Assembly (NCBI GenBank): GCA_902560075.1
Contig: CACEKE010000001.1
Span: forward strand, 301,126 to 365,125
Direction: 5' to 3'
Length of the DNA stretch: 64,000 nucleotides
From: an uncultured Pelagibacteraceae bacterium
GTDB lineage: Bacteria; Pseudomonadota; Alphaproteobacteria; Pelagibacterales; Pelagibacteraceae
A model generated the notes under the pieces. The model was not told the DNA's origin, did not search any database, and was given only the letters and a program-made list of their open reading frames with translations. The number at the start of each line of letters is the position of its first letter. The stretch's first letter is position 1. Shown here piece by piece: positions 1 to 9,230 of the stretch. The translations under genes and the position numbers were made by a program.

Positions 1-1
1 A

Positions 2-463
2 ACTTTAGTTTTTACTTTAATTTTTGGAAACCTATCATTTGCAGCTGGTGGAGACGGTAGTTCTACTAAAAGTAATTATGATAAAGCTGTGAAATTAATT
101 AAATCAGCAAAAAAATATGAAGCTGACGGAAAAACAAAAAAAGCAGATGATAGATATAAAAAAGCTTTTAAATTGCTTGTAAAGTCAAATAAAGAAAAGC
201 CAGGTAAAGCAGATACTCTAAATTACTTAGGTTTTACATCACGAAAATTAGGTGATTTTGAAAATGCGGAAATATTTTATACTAAAGGTTTAGAAATTAG
301 CCCCTATCACATAAGGATAAATCAATATATGGGCGAGCTGTATGTTACAACAAACCAAATTGATAAAGCAAAAGAAAGGTTGGCAGTTTTAGACGGGTGT
401 GATTGTAAAGAATATACGTTGCTTAAAGATATTATAGATGGAAAAACAAAATCTAAATATTAA
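2..463 (+). CDS. Exported TPR-repeat protein (3' part only)
   Basis: The reading frame is open from base 2, so the start codon lies before the window. The first visible residues form a hydrophobic stretch ending in SFAAGG, which looks like the end of a Sec signal peptide, so the protein is probably periplasmic. About 130 mature residues follow with two to three TPR-like helical pairs (for example LNYLGFTSRKLGDFENAEIF and the pair after it). A late CDC motif could bind metal or form a disulfide. TPR proteins act as interaction scaffolds; no specific partner is visible. A GTG at 89 could be mistaken for the start, but the signal-peptide-like residues before it argue against that. Function unknown. 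Confidence 0.75.
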   Translation, partial: TLVFTLIFGNLSFAAGGDGSSTKSNYDKAVKLIKSAKKYEADGKTKKADDRYKKAFKLLVKSNKEKPGKADTLNYLGFTSRKLGDFENAEIFYTKGLEISPYHIRINQYMGELYVTTNQIDKAKERLAVLDGCDCKEYTLLKDIIDGKTKSKY

Positions 464-508
464 GTGAAATATTGAAAAATTAGAAAATTCTATTATTATT
501 AAATTAAA

Positions 509-1129
509 TTGATTGAACAAGCTCTTATACTTTTACAAATAACCTTTATTGATATAATTTTGGCTGCAGATAATGCTATAATTATTGGTTTAATAGCCGC
601 AAACTTCATTCCTAAATACAGAAAACAAATCATATTATGGGGTGTTGCTGGTGCTCTAGTTTTCAAAGTGTTGTTTGCTATATTTGCTACCTATTTATAT
701 AAATATTATTTTATTAAAATTCTTGGAGGTTTGGCCTTAATTTGGATAGTTAATGATCTTAGAAAAGATTTATTAGAAATAAAAAAAGTAAAGTCTCCTA
801 AAAAAAAATCTCAAGAGCCAGTATATACATCATACGTACAGAGTATTTACAAAGTTTTATTTGCAGATATTACAATAAGTTTTGATAACGTTATCGGGGT
901 AGTGGGAGCAGCAAAAGGAAATATCGGGTTTATGATATATGGTTTGGTGTTATCAGTGATATTAACTGGAGCAGGAGCAACATATTTGGCAAATTATATT
1001 CAGAAACATATTTGGATTGCTTACATTGGTTTAGCGTTTATTCTTTTGGTTGCTATTCAATTAATTATTGGTGGTTTAGTAGATCTAGAGATACTTCAAA
1101 TTAACGAACAATTTAAAAAATATTTTTAA
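509..1129 (+). CDS. TerC-family (YjbE-type) integral membrane protein
   Basis: This 206-residue protein has about seven predicted membrane helices. It carries the two TerC hallmarks: LAADNA in the first helix and ITISFDNVIG in the middle, where acidic residues lie inside the membrane. Between them is a basic cytoplasmic loop around residues 90-108. TerC and YjbE proteins are linked to metal ion (manganese) export or tellurite resistance; the substrate here cannot be read from sequence. The start is TTG at 509, with no clear Shine-Dalgarno sequence and no better Met nearby. Its 3' end overlaps the convergent panB gene by four bases. Confidence 0.85.
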   Translation: MIEQALILLQITFIDIILAADNAIIIGLIAANFIPKYRKQIILWGVAGALVFKVLFAIFATYLYKYYFIKILGGLALIWIVNDLRKDLLEIKKVKSPKKKSQEPVYTSYVQSIYKVLFADITISFDNVIGVVGAAKGNIGFMIYGLVLSVILTGAGATYLANYIQKHIWIAYIGLAFILLVAIQLIIGGLVDLEILQINEQFKKYF

Positions 1130-1905
1130 TAAGAATATTTTTTAGTAGGATATTTTTTTAATTTAACTTCTTGTTTAAATTTTTTAACTGCAGTTGCAAT
1201 ATTACCAGAAATATTAATATATTTTTTAACAAATTTAATTTTAGAATTAGTTAGACCAATAAGGTCATCTGTTACTAAAATTTGACCATCACAATAAACA
1301 GAAGAGCCTATTCCAATTGTTGGAACTTTAACTTCATTAGTTATTTTTTTTGCTAGAGATTTTTCAATACACTCTAAAACAATTGCAAAAACACCCAGTT
1401 TCTCTAATACTTTAGCATCTTTTAAAATTTTTGTTCTTTCACTATCTGTTTTGCCTTTTGATTTAAATTTGCCTCTTACTGATTGGGGCATAATACCTAG
1501 ATGTCCTAAAACAGGAATTTTATTTTTTATTAAGTGTTTCACTATATCTTTAATTTTAGAACCACCTTCAAGTTTCACTGCATCTGATTTAGTTTTTTTA
1601 ATTATTTTTTTAGCATTAAGTAAAGCATTTTTTTTGTCTTTATATGTATTATACGGCATATCAAAAACCATAAGACTATTATGTACACCCATCCTTACAC
1701 TTTTCGCATGTTCGATCATAGCATCAAGTGAAATTTTTCTTGTTGTATTATAATTATAAAGAACTGATGCCACTGAGTCTCCAACTAACGTCATGTCAAC
1801 ATATTTATCAATTATCTGTGCAATGTTTTTTGAATAGGCTGTTAGAGAAACTATTTTTGATTTATTTTTTTTTGCTATTATATCATTTATCTTCTTATTC
1901 ATCAT
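1126..1905 (-). CDS. panB: 3-methyl-2-oxobutanoate hydroxymethyltransferase
   Basis: PanB transfers a hydroxymethyl group from methylenetetrahydrofolate to 2-oxoisovalerate, giving ketopantoate, the first step of pantothenate and CoA synthesis. The 259 residues match the usual length (about 264). Family features are LTAYS near the N-terminus, VGDSVASV with the Mg-binding Asp, FDMPYNTY, AVKLEGG and GHLGIMPQSV, which line the active site of this TIM barrel. Two Met codons start the frame. The gene is the last of the minus-strand run guaB-TPR-guaA-panB, five bases after guaA. No other pantothenate gene lies in the window. Confidence 0.95.
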   Translation of the reverse strand: MMNKKINDIIAKKNKSKIVSLTAYSKNIAQIIDKYVDMTLVGDSVASVLYNYNTTRKISLDAMIEHAKSVRMGVHNSLMVFDMPYNTYKDKKNALLNAKKIIKKTKSDAVKLEGGSKIKDIVKHLIKNKIPVLGHLGIMPQSVRGKFKSKGKTDSERTKILKDAKVLEKLGVFAIVLECIEKSLAKKITNEVKVPTIGIGSSVYCDGQILVTDDLIGLTNSKIKFVKKYINISGNIATAVKKFKQEVKLKKYPTKKYSY

Positions 1906-1910
1906 TTTAT

Positions 1911-3458
1911 CTACTCTAATTCAATAGTGCTTGGTGGTTTTGATGTTACATCATAAACCACTCTATTAATACCTTTGATGCTATTTACAATTTGATTAGA
2001 TACATCTTGCATGAAATCTTTTTTGAAATTAAAAAAATCTGCTGTCATACCATCCTCGGATGTAATTGCTCTAAGCAAACATATGTATTCATAAGTTCTG
2101 TTATCTCCCATAACACCAACTGTTTTTACTGGCAAAAGAGCTGCGTAGGCCTGCCAAATTTTATGATAAAGATTATATTTATACAAACTTTTAATAAAAA
2201 TATTATCTGCTTCTTTTAAAATGTTAATTTTGTTTTCATCTATATCCCCAGGTATTCTAATTGCGAGCCCAGGACCAGGAAACGGATGCCTATATAATAT
2301 TTCTTTACTTAAACCAAGTTCTTCTCCGAGTTTTCTAACCTCGTCTTTAAACAAAAATTTTACTGGTTCTACTAATTTTAATTTCATTTTTTTTGGAAGA
2401 CCACCAACATTATGATGTGATTTAATTTTAGATGTTTGGCTACCTGTAACTGATTTACTTTCTATTAAATCTGGATACAAAGTGCCTTGGGCTAAATACT
2501 TGATATTTGAAATTTTTTTCGAATATTTTTCGAATATTTTAATAAATAGATTTCCAATTATTTTTCTTTTTTTTTCTGGATCGTTTACTTTTTTTAATTT
2601 TTTTATGAATAAATTTTTAGCGTTGACGTATATAAGTTTAATTTTTAATTTTTGTTTAAATGTTTTTATTACTTGAATTTCCTCATTTTTTCTTAATAAA
2701 CCAGTATTTACAAATATACATGTTAGATTTTTACCTATAGCTTTATGTATAATTTTTGCAACTACACTACTATCTACACCTCCAGATAATGCACAAATAA
2801 CTTTAGAGTGCCCAACTTGTGTTTTAATTTCCTCTATTATTTTTTCTTTCTGTTTTTTTGAAGACCAGTTTTTCTTTGATTTACAAATAGAAAATAAGAA
2901 ATTTTTTATTAATTTTATACCATTATGTGTATGGGTTACCTCTGGATGAAATTGGATGCCATAAAATTTTTTATATTTGTTCTGAATTATACAAAATTTA
3001 GAATTTGTACTTGAAGCGATTTTTTCAAAATTTTTTGGTAATTTTGTAACTTGATCTGAATGACTCATCCAAACATTATTTTTTCCATCTTTGTTAAAAA
3101 AATTTCTAGTAAGAACACTTTCTTTATTTTTTTTTATATTTACTAAACCAAATTCTCTAAATTTAGACTGCTTTACTTTACCACCTAATTCTTTTGATAT
3201 TATTTGGTGACCAAAGCAAATTCCTAAAACTGGTATATCTTGATTTAATATCTTTTTGTCAAAACTTACTTTTTTTGTTTGGTATACGTTTAAGGGACCA
3301 CCCGACAAAATTATCCCTATTACATCTTTGTTACTAAAATTAATTTTTTTTTTGTGACTTATAATTTCAGAATAAACTCCAAGTTCACGAACTCTTCTTG
3401 CAATCAATTGTGTAAACTGTGAGCCAAAGTCTATTATTATTATTTTTTTAAGACTCAT
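1911..3458 (-). CDS. guaA: GMP synthase (glutamine-hydrolysing)
   Basis: GuaA converts XMP to GMP using ATP and ammonia from glutamine. Domains in order: a class I glutamine amidotransferase (residues 1-190, nucleophile Cys81 in GICFGHQ, His-Glu in QFHPEV), an N-type ATP pyrophosphatase with the P-loop [10 protein letters not shown] near 220, and the GMP-synthase dimerisation domain with [15 protein letters not shown] and the C-terminal KPPSTIE. The ATG at 3458 is preferred over a TTG four codons upstream because family members begin with this segment. The start overlaps the TPR gene by 11 bases, suggesting translational coupling. Together with guaB it forms the IMP to GMP branch. Confidence 0.97.
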   Translation of the reverse strand: MSLKKIIIIDFGSQFTQLIARRVRELGVYSEIISHKKKINFSNKDVIGIILSGGPLNVYQTKKVSFDKKILNQDIPVLGICFGHQIISKELGGKVKQSKFREFGLVNIKKNKESVLTRNFFNKDGKNNVWMSHSDQVTKLPKNFEKIASSTNSKFCIIQNKYKKFYGIQFHPEVTHTHNGIKLIKNFLFSICKSKKNWSSKKQKEKIIEEIKTQVGHSKVICALSGGVDSSVVAKIIHKAIGKNLTCIFVNTGLLRKNEEIQVIKTFKQKLKIKLIYVNAKNLFIKKLKKVNDPEKKRKIIGNLFIKIFEKYSKKISNIKYLAQGTLYPDLIESKSVTGSQTSKIKSHHNVGGLPKKMKLKLVEPVKFLFKDEVRKLGEELGLSKEILYRHPFPGPGLAIRIPGDIDENKINILKEADNIFIKSLYKYNLYHKIWQAYAALLPVKTVGVMGDNRTYEYICLLRAITSEDGMTADFFNFKKDFMQDVSNQIVNSIKGINRVVYDVTSKPPSTIELE

Positions 3459-3879
3459 TTGAGGTGTCAAAATTTTTCAATCTTTCGTTGATTGATGTTA
3501 TTTTTTCACATAAGCTTGTACATATTTTTTCAAAATCAGCTTGTAGCTCCTTAACTTTTGAAAAATTAGATCTTTTAAGCTCTATATCTATTATCATATA
3601 CATTGCTTCCTCATTATCTGGCTCTAGTAATAAAGTTGAATTTAAATTTTTTTCTGTCTCTTTTTCGTTCTCCTCTATCTCATAAATTTTAGCTAAATAT
3701 AAATATGATTTTGAGTCTTTGGGATTAAAAACTAAATTTCTCTGAAATAGAAATTTTGATTTCTCATACTCTTTTTTTTCATATAAATTTTTTGCATTAT
3801 CAAAAAAATTTTCTGATGCAAATGTATTTGTAAATATTAATAAAAAATATATTACGAAAAATTTATTTTTTAATTTCAT
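3448..3879 (-). CDS. Small exported TPR-like protein between guaB and guaA
   Basis: Starting at the ATG at 3879, the protein has about 143 residues and opens with a typical signal peptide ([16 protein letters not shown] then TFASE), so it should be periplasmic. Two TPR-like units follow: one at [20 protein letters not shown] and one at [20 protein letters not shown]. The C-terminal third is helical with two Cys (ICTSLCEK). An upstream in-frame start at 3930 would add 17 residues before the signal peptide and lie deeper inside guaB, so it was rejected. The gene overlaps guaB by 17 bases and guaA by 11 bases. A link to purine synthesis is not obvious; function unknown. Confidence 0.75.
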   Translation of the reverse strand: MKLKNKFFVIYFLLIFTNTFASENFFDNAKNLYEKKEYEKSKFLFQRNLVFNPKDSKSYLYLAKIYEIEENEKETEKNLNSTLLLEPDNEEAMYMIIDIELKRSNFSKVKELQADFEKICTSLCEKITSINERLKNFDTSNES

Positions 3880-4927
3880 CGATGTTATGTACCATACTTT
3901 CATAAAATCCTGCTTTTGTAATTTTAACAAATTTTGGATTTTGCCTTAAAATTTTTATTTTTTTTGCTCCAAGGTATCCCATTGAAGATTTTAATCCACC
4001 AATCAACTGATAGAATATTTTATCTACTCTACCTTTATATTTTACAAATCCCTCAACTCCCTCAGGGACATACTTTGATTTATCCTTTTGTTTTGATTGA
4101 TAATATCTATCTGCTGAACCTCGGTTCATGGCACCAATTGACCCCATGCCTCTAAAACTTTTAAACAATTTACCACCTCTTCTTATTACTTTTCCTGGCG
4201 CCTCATCTGTTCCAGCAAATAATGATCCTATCATTACCGCATCTGCACCTGCCGCAAGAGCTTTTGCTATATCTCCAGAAAATTTTATTCCTCCATCAGC
4301 AATAATGCTTACTTTCCTACTTTTAACCCCGTTTCTTACATTAAGAATTGCACTAAGTTGCGGTACCCCAATACCAGCAACTAATCTTGTTGTGCAAATT
4401 GAACCTGGGCCAATACCAACCTTTATAATATCTACTCCTAATTTAATTAAAAACTTTGCTGCATCTTCAGTAGCAACATTTCCTGCACAAAGAGAGACTG
4501 ATTTTGGTTTAATCTTCTTAATTTTTTTAATTATCTCTCCTACTTTTTTTGTGTGGCCATGAGCGGTATCTACGACAATTAAATCAATTTTACATTTTAG
4601 AATCTCTTTAGCTCTTTCGAATTCGTTAGTTCCAGCTCCAACTGCTGCCCCAACTTTTAATCCCAGAGATTTTACCTTTTTTATTTCTATAACTTGTTTC
4701 TTTACGGATAAATTCCTGTGTATAACCCCAATCCCTCCAGCTTTTGCAATTGCTATCGCCATTTTTGCTTCTGTAACAGTATCCATAGCAGAAGTTATTA
4801 ATGGTATTTTAAGTTGTAAATTACTTGTAAGTGATGTTTCCGTTTGTACATCTGATGGTAAGACGGAGGAGTACTTTGGTGCTAGTGTTACATCATCGAA
4901 TGTGAGTGCTTCTTTTATAGGGCCCAT
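3863..4927 (-). CDS. guaB: IMP dehydrogenase lacking the CBS regulatory domain
   Basis: GuaB oxidises IMP to XMP with NAD+, the committed step to GMP. The catalytic barrel is intact: LTFDDVTLAPKYS at the N-terminus, the active-site loop GPGSICTTR with Cys178, IADGGI, and the mobile flap RGMGSIGAMNRGS. At 354 residues it is about 130 shorter than the usual 480-490. The segment RNLSVKKQVIEIKKVK (71-86) runs almost directly into LKVGAAVGAG (90-99), exactly where the two CBS domains are normally inserted. CBS-free IMPDHs are known in a few organisms (for example Borrelia and Cryptosporidium). The loss predicts an enzyme without Bateman-domain nucleotide control. Confidence 0.95.
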   Translation of the reverse strand: MGPIKEALTFDDVTLAPKYSSVLPSDVQTETSLTSNLQLKIPLITSAMDTVTEAKMAIAIAKAGGIGVIHRNLSVKKQVIEIKKVKSLGLKVGAAVGAGTNEFERAKEILKCKIDLIVVDTAHGHTKKVGEIIKKIKKIKPKSVSLCAGNVATEDAAKFLIKLGVDIIKVGIGPGSICTTRLVAGIGVPQLSAILNVRNGVKSRKVSIIADGGIKFSGDIAKALAAGADAVMIGSLFAGTDEAPGKVIRRGGKLFKSFRGMGSIGAMNRGSADRYYQSKQKDKSKYVPEGVEGFVKYKGRVDKIFYQLIGGLKSSMGYLGAKKIKILRQNPKFVKITKAGFYESMVHNIDEIKK

Positions 4928-4963
4928 GTCCTTATATATACGATTCTAAATAAATTAAAAGAC

Positions 4964-5578
4964 TTACGATCTCAAAAATTTAGATATTAAAAAAGTTTCT
5001 TTAGAGTCTTTTCTGCTAGATGGTGGTTTAAAAACACTAGTTTCTCTAAAGTATTTTTTAGATTCGGATACTATTTCATTAAATGAGGACCCCATAAAAA
5101 TTTTTGTGACAAATTGACCATTTGTTTTTAACATTTCTTTTGCAAATTCAATAGACTCCATTGCTAACTCTCCAGTAACAATTGCATCTAGATTTTTGTT
5201 TCCTGTGGTATTTACGGCCATATCAGAGATTACTAAATCTATCTTAGTATTAAAAAAGGACTTAATTTTTTGTTTATAAATATCATCAGTAAAATCTCCT
5301 TTCATTAACTTTACATTTTTAATTTCTTGGATTTCAAGAAGATCTATCGCTAATAATTTAGTATTTTTTAATGTCGAAGATAAATATTGAGACCAACTTC
5401 CTGGAGCTCCTCCAAGGTCCACTATTGACTGACCATTTCTTAATATTTTGAATTTATCGTTTATTTCTTTAAGTTTATAAACTGCCCTAGATCTATAGCC
5501 TTCAATTTTAGATTGTCTAACATAAATATCTCTTCTTTGCTTGTTAATCCAATTTTTTGAAATTCTATTTTTTTTCAA
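4964..5578 (-). CDS. rlmE: 23S rRNA (uridine-2'-O)-methyltransferase RlmE (FtsJ/RrmJ)
   Basis: RlmE methylates the 2'-O of U2552 in the ribosomal A-loop, using SAM. Its 204 residues match the family (209 in E. coli). The SAM motif is VDLGGAPGSWSQ, and the K-D-K-E catalytic tetrad is visible in RAVYKLKE, ISDMAVNTTG, FVTKIFMG and SKETFLIS. The N-terminus is basic (KNWINKQRRD), as expected for rRNA binding. The start overlaps the glycosyltransferase gene upstream by four bases (ATGA), so the two are probably translated together; guaB follows after 36 bases. Confidence 0.94.
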   Translation of the reverse strand: MKKNRISKNWINKQRRDIYVRQSKIEGYRSRAVYKLKEINDKFKILRNGQSIVDLGGAPGSWSQYLSSTLKNTKLLAIDLLEIQEIKNVKLMKGDFTDDIYKQKIKSFFNTKIDLVISDMAVNTTGNKNLDAIVTGELAMESIEFAKEMLKTNGQFVTKIFMGSSFNEIVSESKKYFRETSVFKPPSSRKDSKETFLISKFLRS

Positions 5579-6492
5579 TTGGATAGAAACCTTAAACTTT
5601 TTGACAATGTATCATTTGAAATTGATTGAATATTTACTTTAACACTTTTATCTATTCTCATATCTTTACTGTTTTCCCAAATACCAGCTGCTAAATGCAT
5701 TATACCAATTTTATTATTAGGCAGATAAGGTTCTACGAAGCAATTATTATTTTCATCAAACTTAGGTAATAAATTACTTGCAATCCAATTGCAGTTTAAT
5801 GGTAAAAACTCGGTATTAACACCATCAACGTAAACGCTTAAATTTATAGCAAGACCTTCGGATCCAAAAATTTTACCCGCACTAAGAGTTTTTTTCAGGT
5901 TTTTTTGCCATATATCCCAGCAGGGTGAATTTTTCTCTAATGAAAATGTTCCAATATTTATGTGAGGAGCAAACGCAAGCTTCCTTGCATCATGCAAATT
6001 TATATTTGAACTTAATGCGTGTTTAAAATTTTGAGATTTTATTTGAGCAAATTTTCCAAATATCCACTTTACTTTAGAGGTTATTTTATAACCGGGCCCT
6101 ATTGTTTGTGTAATGCCTAGCTTTCCGCTATCACAAGCTTTAAAATATAATTCCACACAATTCCAATCTTGAACCCATGCATCACAATCGATCCACAAAT
6201 ATTTTTTATAATCTGGAAAGTATTTTGGTAAAAAGGCTCTTGAAACTTGACTTTTTAACCATTCTTTTCCTCTTACTTTATAATCTGGTACTTTGATATC
6301 CCATTCTGCCTTTTTAATACTTTTTACTCTCCCAGATAATGTGCTCAATTGATTATCTGAAAGACCAGCATCTAAAACACAAATGTCAACATTTGAACTT
6401 TCCTTAAATCTAGTAATAGAGTCCACAAGCTCTATTAACATTTCGAAGTAAGTAGAATCTGCTAAAGTTACTACAGCTTTATTATTCATCAC
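5575..6492 (-). CDS. GT8-like glycosyltransferase
   Basis: The 305-residue protein opens with a strand-loop-helix typical of GT-A nucleotide-sugar enzymes (KAVVTLADSTY). It has a DxD-type metal motif in LWIDCDAW (Asp102, Asp104) preceded by FLPKYFPDYKKYLWID, the arrangement found in GT8 glycosyltransferases. Further features are INIGTFSLEKNSPCW and the late MHLAAGIWE, where a His near the C-terminus is usual. No signal peptide or membrane helix is seen, so it is cytoplasmic. Donor and acceptor are unknown. It sits between pssA and rlmE with four-base overlaps on both sides, so a role in surface polymer or lipid glycosylation is only inferred. Confidence 0.7.
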   Translation of the reverse strand: MMNNKAVVTLADSTYFEMLIELVDSITRFKESSNVDICVLDAGLSDNQLSTLSGRVKSIKKAEWDIKVPDYKVRGKEWLKSQVSRAFLPKYFPDYKKYLWIDCDAWVQDWNCVELYFKACDSGKLGITQTIGPGYKITSKVKWIFGKFAQIKSQNFKHALSSNINLHDARKLAFAPHINIGTFSLEKNSPCWDIWQKNLKKTLSAGKIFGSEGLAINLSVYVDGVNTEFLPLNCNWIASNLLPKFDENNNCFVEPYLPNNKIGIMHLAAGIWENSKDMRIDKSVKVNIQSISNDTLSKSLRFLSN

Positions 6493-7283
6493 AATATATC
6501 TTCATGATCATCTATATCTCCTGATTGAGTTGTAAATTTATTTCTCACTTTCATAAAATGTACAGAACTAATTGGTATCATTAAAAGATATATAAGACCT
6601 GAAATAACTATCGTGTTAAATGTATATAGAAGTAATAATACAAAATAAATCACCACACCAAATATTAAAAATATACTCATGCTTCTTGGAACAATTATTT
6701 TTTTAAAAGAGTAAGTTGGTAATTTACTGATTAATAGTATTGATATCGTTACAAAAAATATTGGTACAACTAAATCATAATTAATATTTATTAATGTAAG
6801 TTCGCTGAAACTAAAAAATAAAGGCATAAGAACTAATATTCCACCTGCAGGTGATGGTATACCTTCAAAAAAATTCCCTTTCCATGTTGGTTCTTCAGAT
6901 GAATTAACGTTAAATCTTGCCAGTCTTAATGCAACTGCAACAACGTATATTAAACATATGAACCAACCTATCCTGCCAAGCTCATTTAATTTCCAGAAAT
7001 ACATTATAAAAGCCGGCGCAACACCAAAACTAATTACATCCGTTAAAGAATCTAATTCTTTACCTACTTTAGAAGTACCTTTTATTAATCTTGCAATTCT
7101 TCCATCCAAACCATCTATTATTCCAGCTACTATTATGGCCACTACTGAAAATTGAAAGTTTCCATCAAATGCAAATTTAATCGATGAAAGTCCTATGCAA
7201 ACCCCTACCAAAGTAAATATATTAGGCAATATAACTCTTGAATTCTTTGCTGTAACAATCTTAAACTTTCTTTTTGGTTCCAT
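6489..7283 (-). CDS. pssA: CDP-diacylglycerol-serine O-phosphatidyltransferase
   Basis: PssA condenses CDP-diacylglycerol with serine to phosphatidylserine in the inner membrane. The CDP-alcohol phosphotransferase signature is complete: DG-x2-AR-x8-G-x3-D-x3-D begins at DGRIARLIKG and ends at ELDSLTD. About eight hydrophobic segments fit the type II bacterial/yeast PssA. The 264-residue length is typical. The start codon shares one base with the stop of psd upstream (TAATG arrangement), so the two enzymes that make phosphatidylethanolamine form one translational unit. Confidence 0.94.
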   Translation of the reverse strand: MEPKRKFKIVTAKNSRVILPNIFTLVGVCIGLSSIKFAFDGNFQFSVVAIIVAGIIDGLDGRIARLIKGTSKVGKELDSLTDVISFGVAPAFIMYFWKLNELGRIGWFICLIYVVAVALRLARFNVNSSEEPTWKGNFFEGIPSPAGGILVLMPLFFSFSELTLININYDLVVPIFFVTISILLISKLPTYSFKKIIVPRSMSIFLIFGVVIYFVLLLLYTFNTIVISGLIYLLMIPISSVHFMKVRNKFTTQSGDIDDHEDIL

Positions 7284-7930
7284 TATTTTTTAGCTATTAG
7301 AGTTTCACCAGCAATAGTTTTTTGGTCAACTTTGACAAGTGGTTTGTAATTTTCAAAATATAAGTCTGCCCTACTTCCAAACCTTATCATCCCTATTCTG
7401 TCTCCTTGCTGTAGATCAGTATCTTCATTAGTTTCACAAACAATCCGTCTAGCAATAAGTCCTGCTATTTGTACAACAACTATATCTTCACCTTTCGTAT
7501 TAGTTATTTTATAATAATTTCTTTCATTATCCTCACTTGCTTTATCTAGAGATGCGTTAAAAAATTTTCCAGGTTTATATAATATTTGCGAAACTTTTCC
7601 TGAGCATGGTGTTCTGTTCACATGACAATCAAATACATTCATAAAAACGCTTACTTTTGTAAAAGTTTTGTTTTCTAAATTTAGTTCCTTAGGTCCATTT
7701 GTTTCTTTGACCTGTAAAACTACACCATCTGCGGGACTAACAAGATAATCTTCGTCGTTAATGGAATATCTCTCTGGATCTCTAAAAAAATAATAACACC
7801 AAATTGTTAGAACTAATCCGACTAGTCCTAAAAAGTTACTTATAAAATAGAATATTAATGTTATTACACCAAAAATAACTAGAAATTTATAACCCTCGTT
7901 ATGAACCTTTGGAAAAACTTTATCTATCAT
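7283..7930 (-). CDS. psd: Phosphatidylserine decarboxylase proenzyme
   Basis: Psd decarboxylates phosphatidylserine to phosphatidylethanolamine. The protein self-cleaves at Gly185-Ser186 in RFGSRADLYF, giving the pyruvoyl cofactor at the new alpha-subunit N-terminus. The 215 residues fit the short (PSD-A) class, with a hydrophobic N-terminal hairpin (residues 15-48) as membrane anchor, then YLVSPADGVV and FMNVFDCHVNRTP, both conserved around the active site. It is the first gene of the psd-pssA-GT-rlmE run, divergent from icd with 76 bases between the start codons. Confidence 0.95.
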   Translation of the reverse strand: MIDKVFPKVHNEGYKFLVIFGVITLIFYFISNFLGLVGLVLTIWCYYFFRDPERYSINDEDYLVSPADGVVLQVKETNGPKELNLENKTFTKVSVFMNVFDCHVNRTPCSGKVSQILYKPGKFFNASLDKASEDNERNYYKITNTKGEDIVVVQIAGLIARRIVCETNEDTDLQQGDRIGMIRFGSRADLYFENYKPLVKVDQKTIAGETLIAKK

Positions 7931-8006
7931 AATCCTTCATTTGCTAATTTGTCGTTAATATGTATATAAAACTCTATAATTCAATTAATAAGATATATAA
8001 ATAAAT

Positions 8007-9230
8007 ATGGCTAAAATTAAGGTAAAAAACCCTATTGTAGAGCTAGATGGTGATGAAATGACCAGAGTTATTTGGGAATTTATAAAAAATAAACTAATCA
8101 AGCCCTATTTAGAGCTGGATATAAAATACTATGACTTAGGCATAAAGAGTAGAGACGAGACTTCTGACCAAATTACAATTGATTGTGCAAATGCAATTAA
8201 AAAATACAATGTAGGAATAAAATGTGCAACCATCACACCTGATGAAGGTAGAGTTGAAGAATTCAAACTAAAAAAAATGTGGAGATCTCCTAATGGAACA
8301 ATAAGAAATATTCTTGGAGGGACAGTTTTTAGAGAACCAATATTATGTAGAAATATTCCAAAATTAGTGCCAAGCTGGGAAAACCCAATTTGTATTGGGA
8401 GACATGCTTTTGGAGATCAATATAGAGCAACAGATTTCCAAGTTCCAGGTAAAGGGAAATTAGAGATAAAATGGACATCTGAGGATGGAAAAGAAAAAAA
8501 AGAATTTGAAGTATTTAATTTTCCAGGTCCAGGGGTTGCAATGTCGATGTATAATTTGGATCAATCTATAAAAGATTTCGCAAGAGCATGTATGAATTAT
8601 GGATTGAATAGAAGATGGCCAGTTTTTTTGTCTACAAAAAATACAATTTTAAAAAAATATGATGGAAGATTTAAAGATATTTTCCAAGAAATTTATGAAA
8701 ATGAATTCATAGATAAATTTAAAGAGAGAGGCATCACATACGAACATAGATTAATAGATGACATGGTAGCTTGTGCTATGAAATGGAATGGGAATTATAT
8801 TTGGGCTTGTAAAAATTACGATGGCGATGTTCAATCAGATACGGTTGCCCAAGGATTTGGTTCATTAGGATTAATGTCTAGTGTTTTAATGAGTCCGGAT
8901 GGTAAAACCATTGAAGCAGAGGCAGCTCATGGAACTGTCACTAGACATTATAGAATGCATCAACAAGGAAAAGAAACTTCAACAAATCCTATTGCATCAA
9001 TTTTTGCATGGGCTAGAGGTTTATATCACCGAGCAAAACTTGACGAAAATGAGGATTTAAAAAAATTTGTTAAAAATTTGGAAAAAACTTGCATTGAAAC
9101 GGTCGAGAGTGGGTCAATGACAAAGGATTTAGCTATATTAGTTGGATCAGACACGAAATTTTTAACAACTAACCAATTTTTGGACGTAATAGATAGCAAT
9201 CTTAGAAAAAGATTAGATCAAAACTTTTAA
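8007..9230 (+). CDS. icd: NADP-dependent isocitrate dehydrogenase (eukaryote-like dimeric type)
   Basis: This enzyme of the TCA cycle turns isocitrate into 2-oxoglutarate with NADP+. At 407 residues it belongs to subfamily II, the type shared by mitochondria and many alphaproteobacteria. Visible motifs are [13 protein letters not shown] at the N-terminus, the substrate loop [31 protein letters not shown], and the metal and isocitrate signature [20 protein letters not shown] possible -10 box (TATAAT, 7975-7980) lies upstream, but no well-spaced -35 is clear. The 3' end overlaps the convergent alaS by 18 bases. Confidence 0.96.
   Translation: MAKIKVKNPIVELDGDEMTRVIWEFIKNKLIKPYLELDIKYYDLGIKSRDETSDQITIDCANAIKKYNVGIKCATITPDEGRVEEFKLKKMWRSPNGTIRNILGGTVFREPILCRNIPKLVPSWENPICIGRHAFGDQYRATDFQVPGKGKLEIKWTSEDGKEKKEFEVFNFPGPGVAMSMYNLDQSIKDFARACMNYGLNRRWPVFLSTKNTILKKYDGRFKDIFQEIYENEFIDKFKERGITYEHRLIDDMVACAMKWNGNYIWACKNYDGDVQSDTVAQGFGSLGLMSSVLMSPDGKTIEAEAAHGTVTRHYRMHQQGKETSTNPIASIFAWARGLYHRAKLDENEDLKKFVKNLEKTCIETVESGSMTKDLAILVGSDTKFLTTNQFLDVIDSNLRKRLDQNF

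Noticed and set aside
4128..4562. A 144-codon open frame on the plus strand inside guaB
   Set aside because: It is fully antisense to the catalytic core of guaB, has a Pro/Ala/Ile-rich shadow composition and no own ribosome site.
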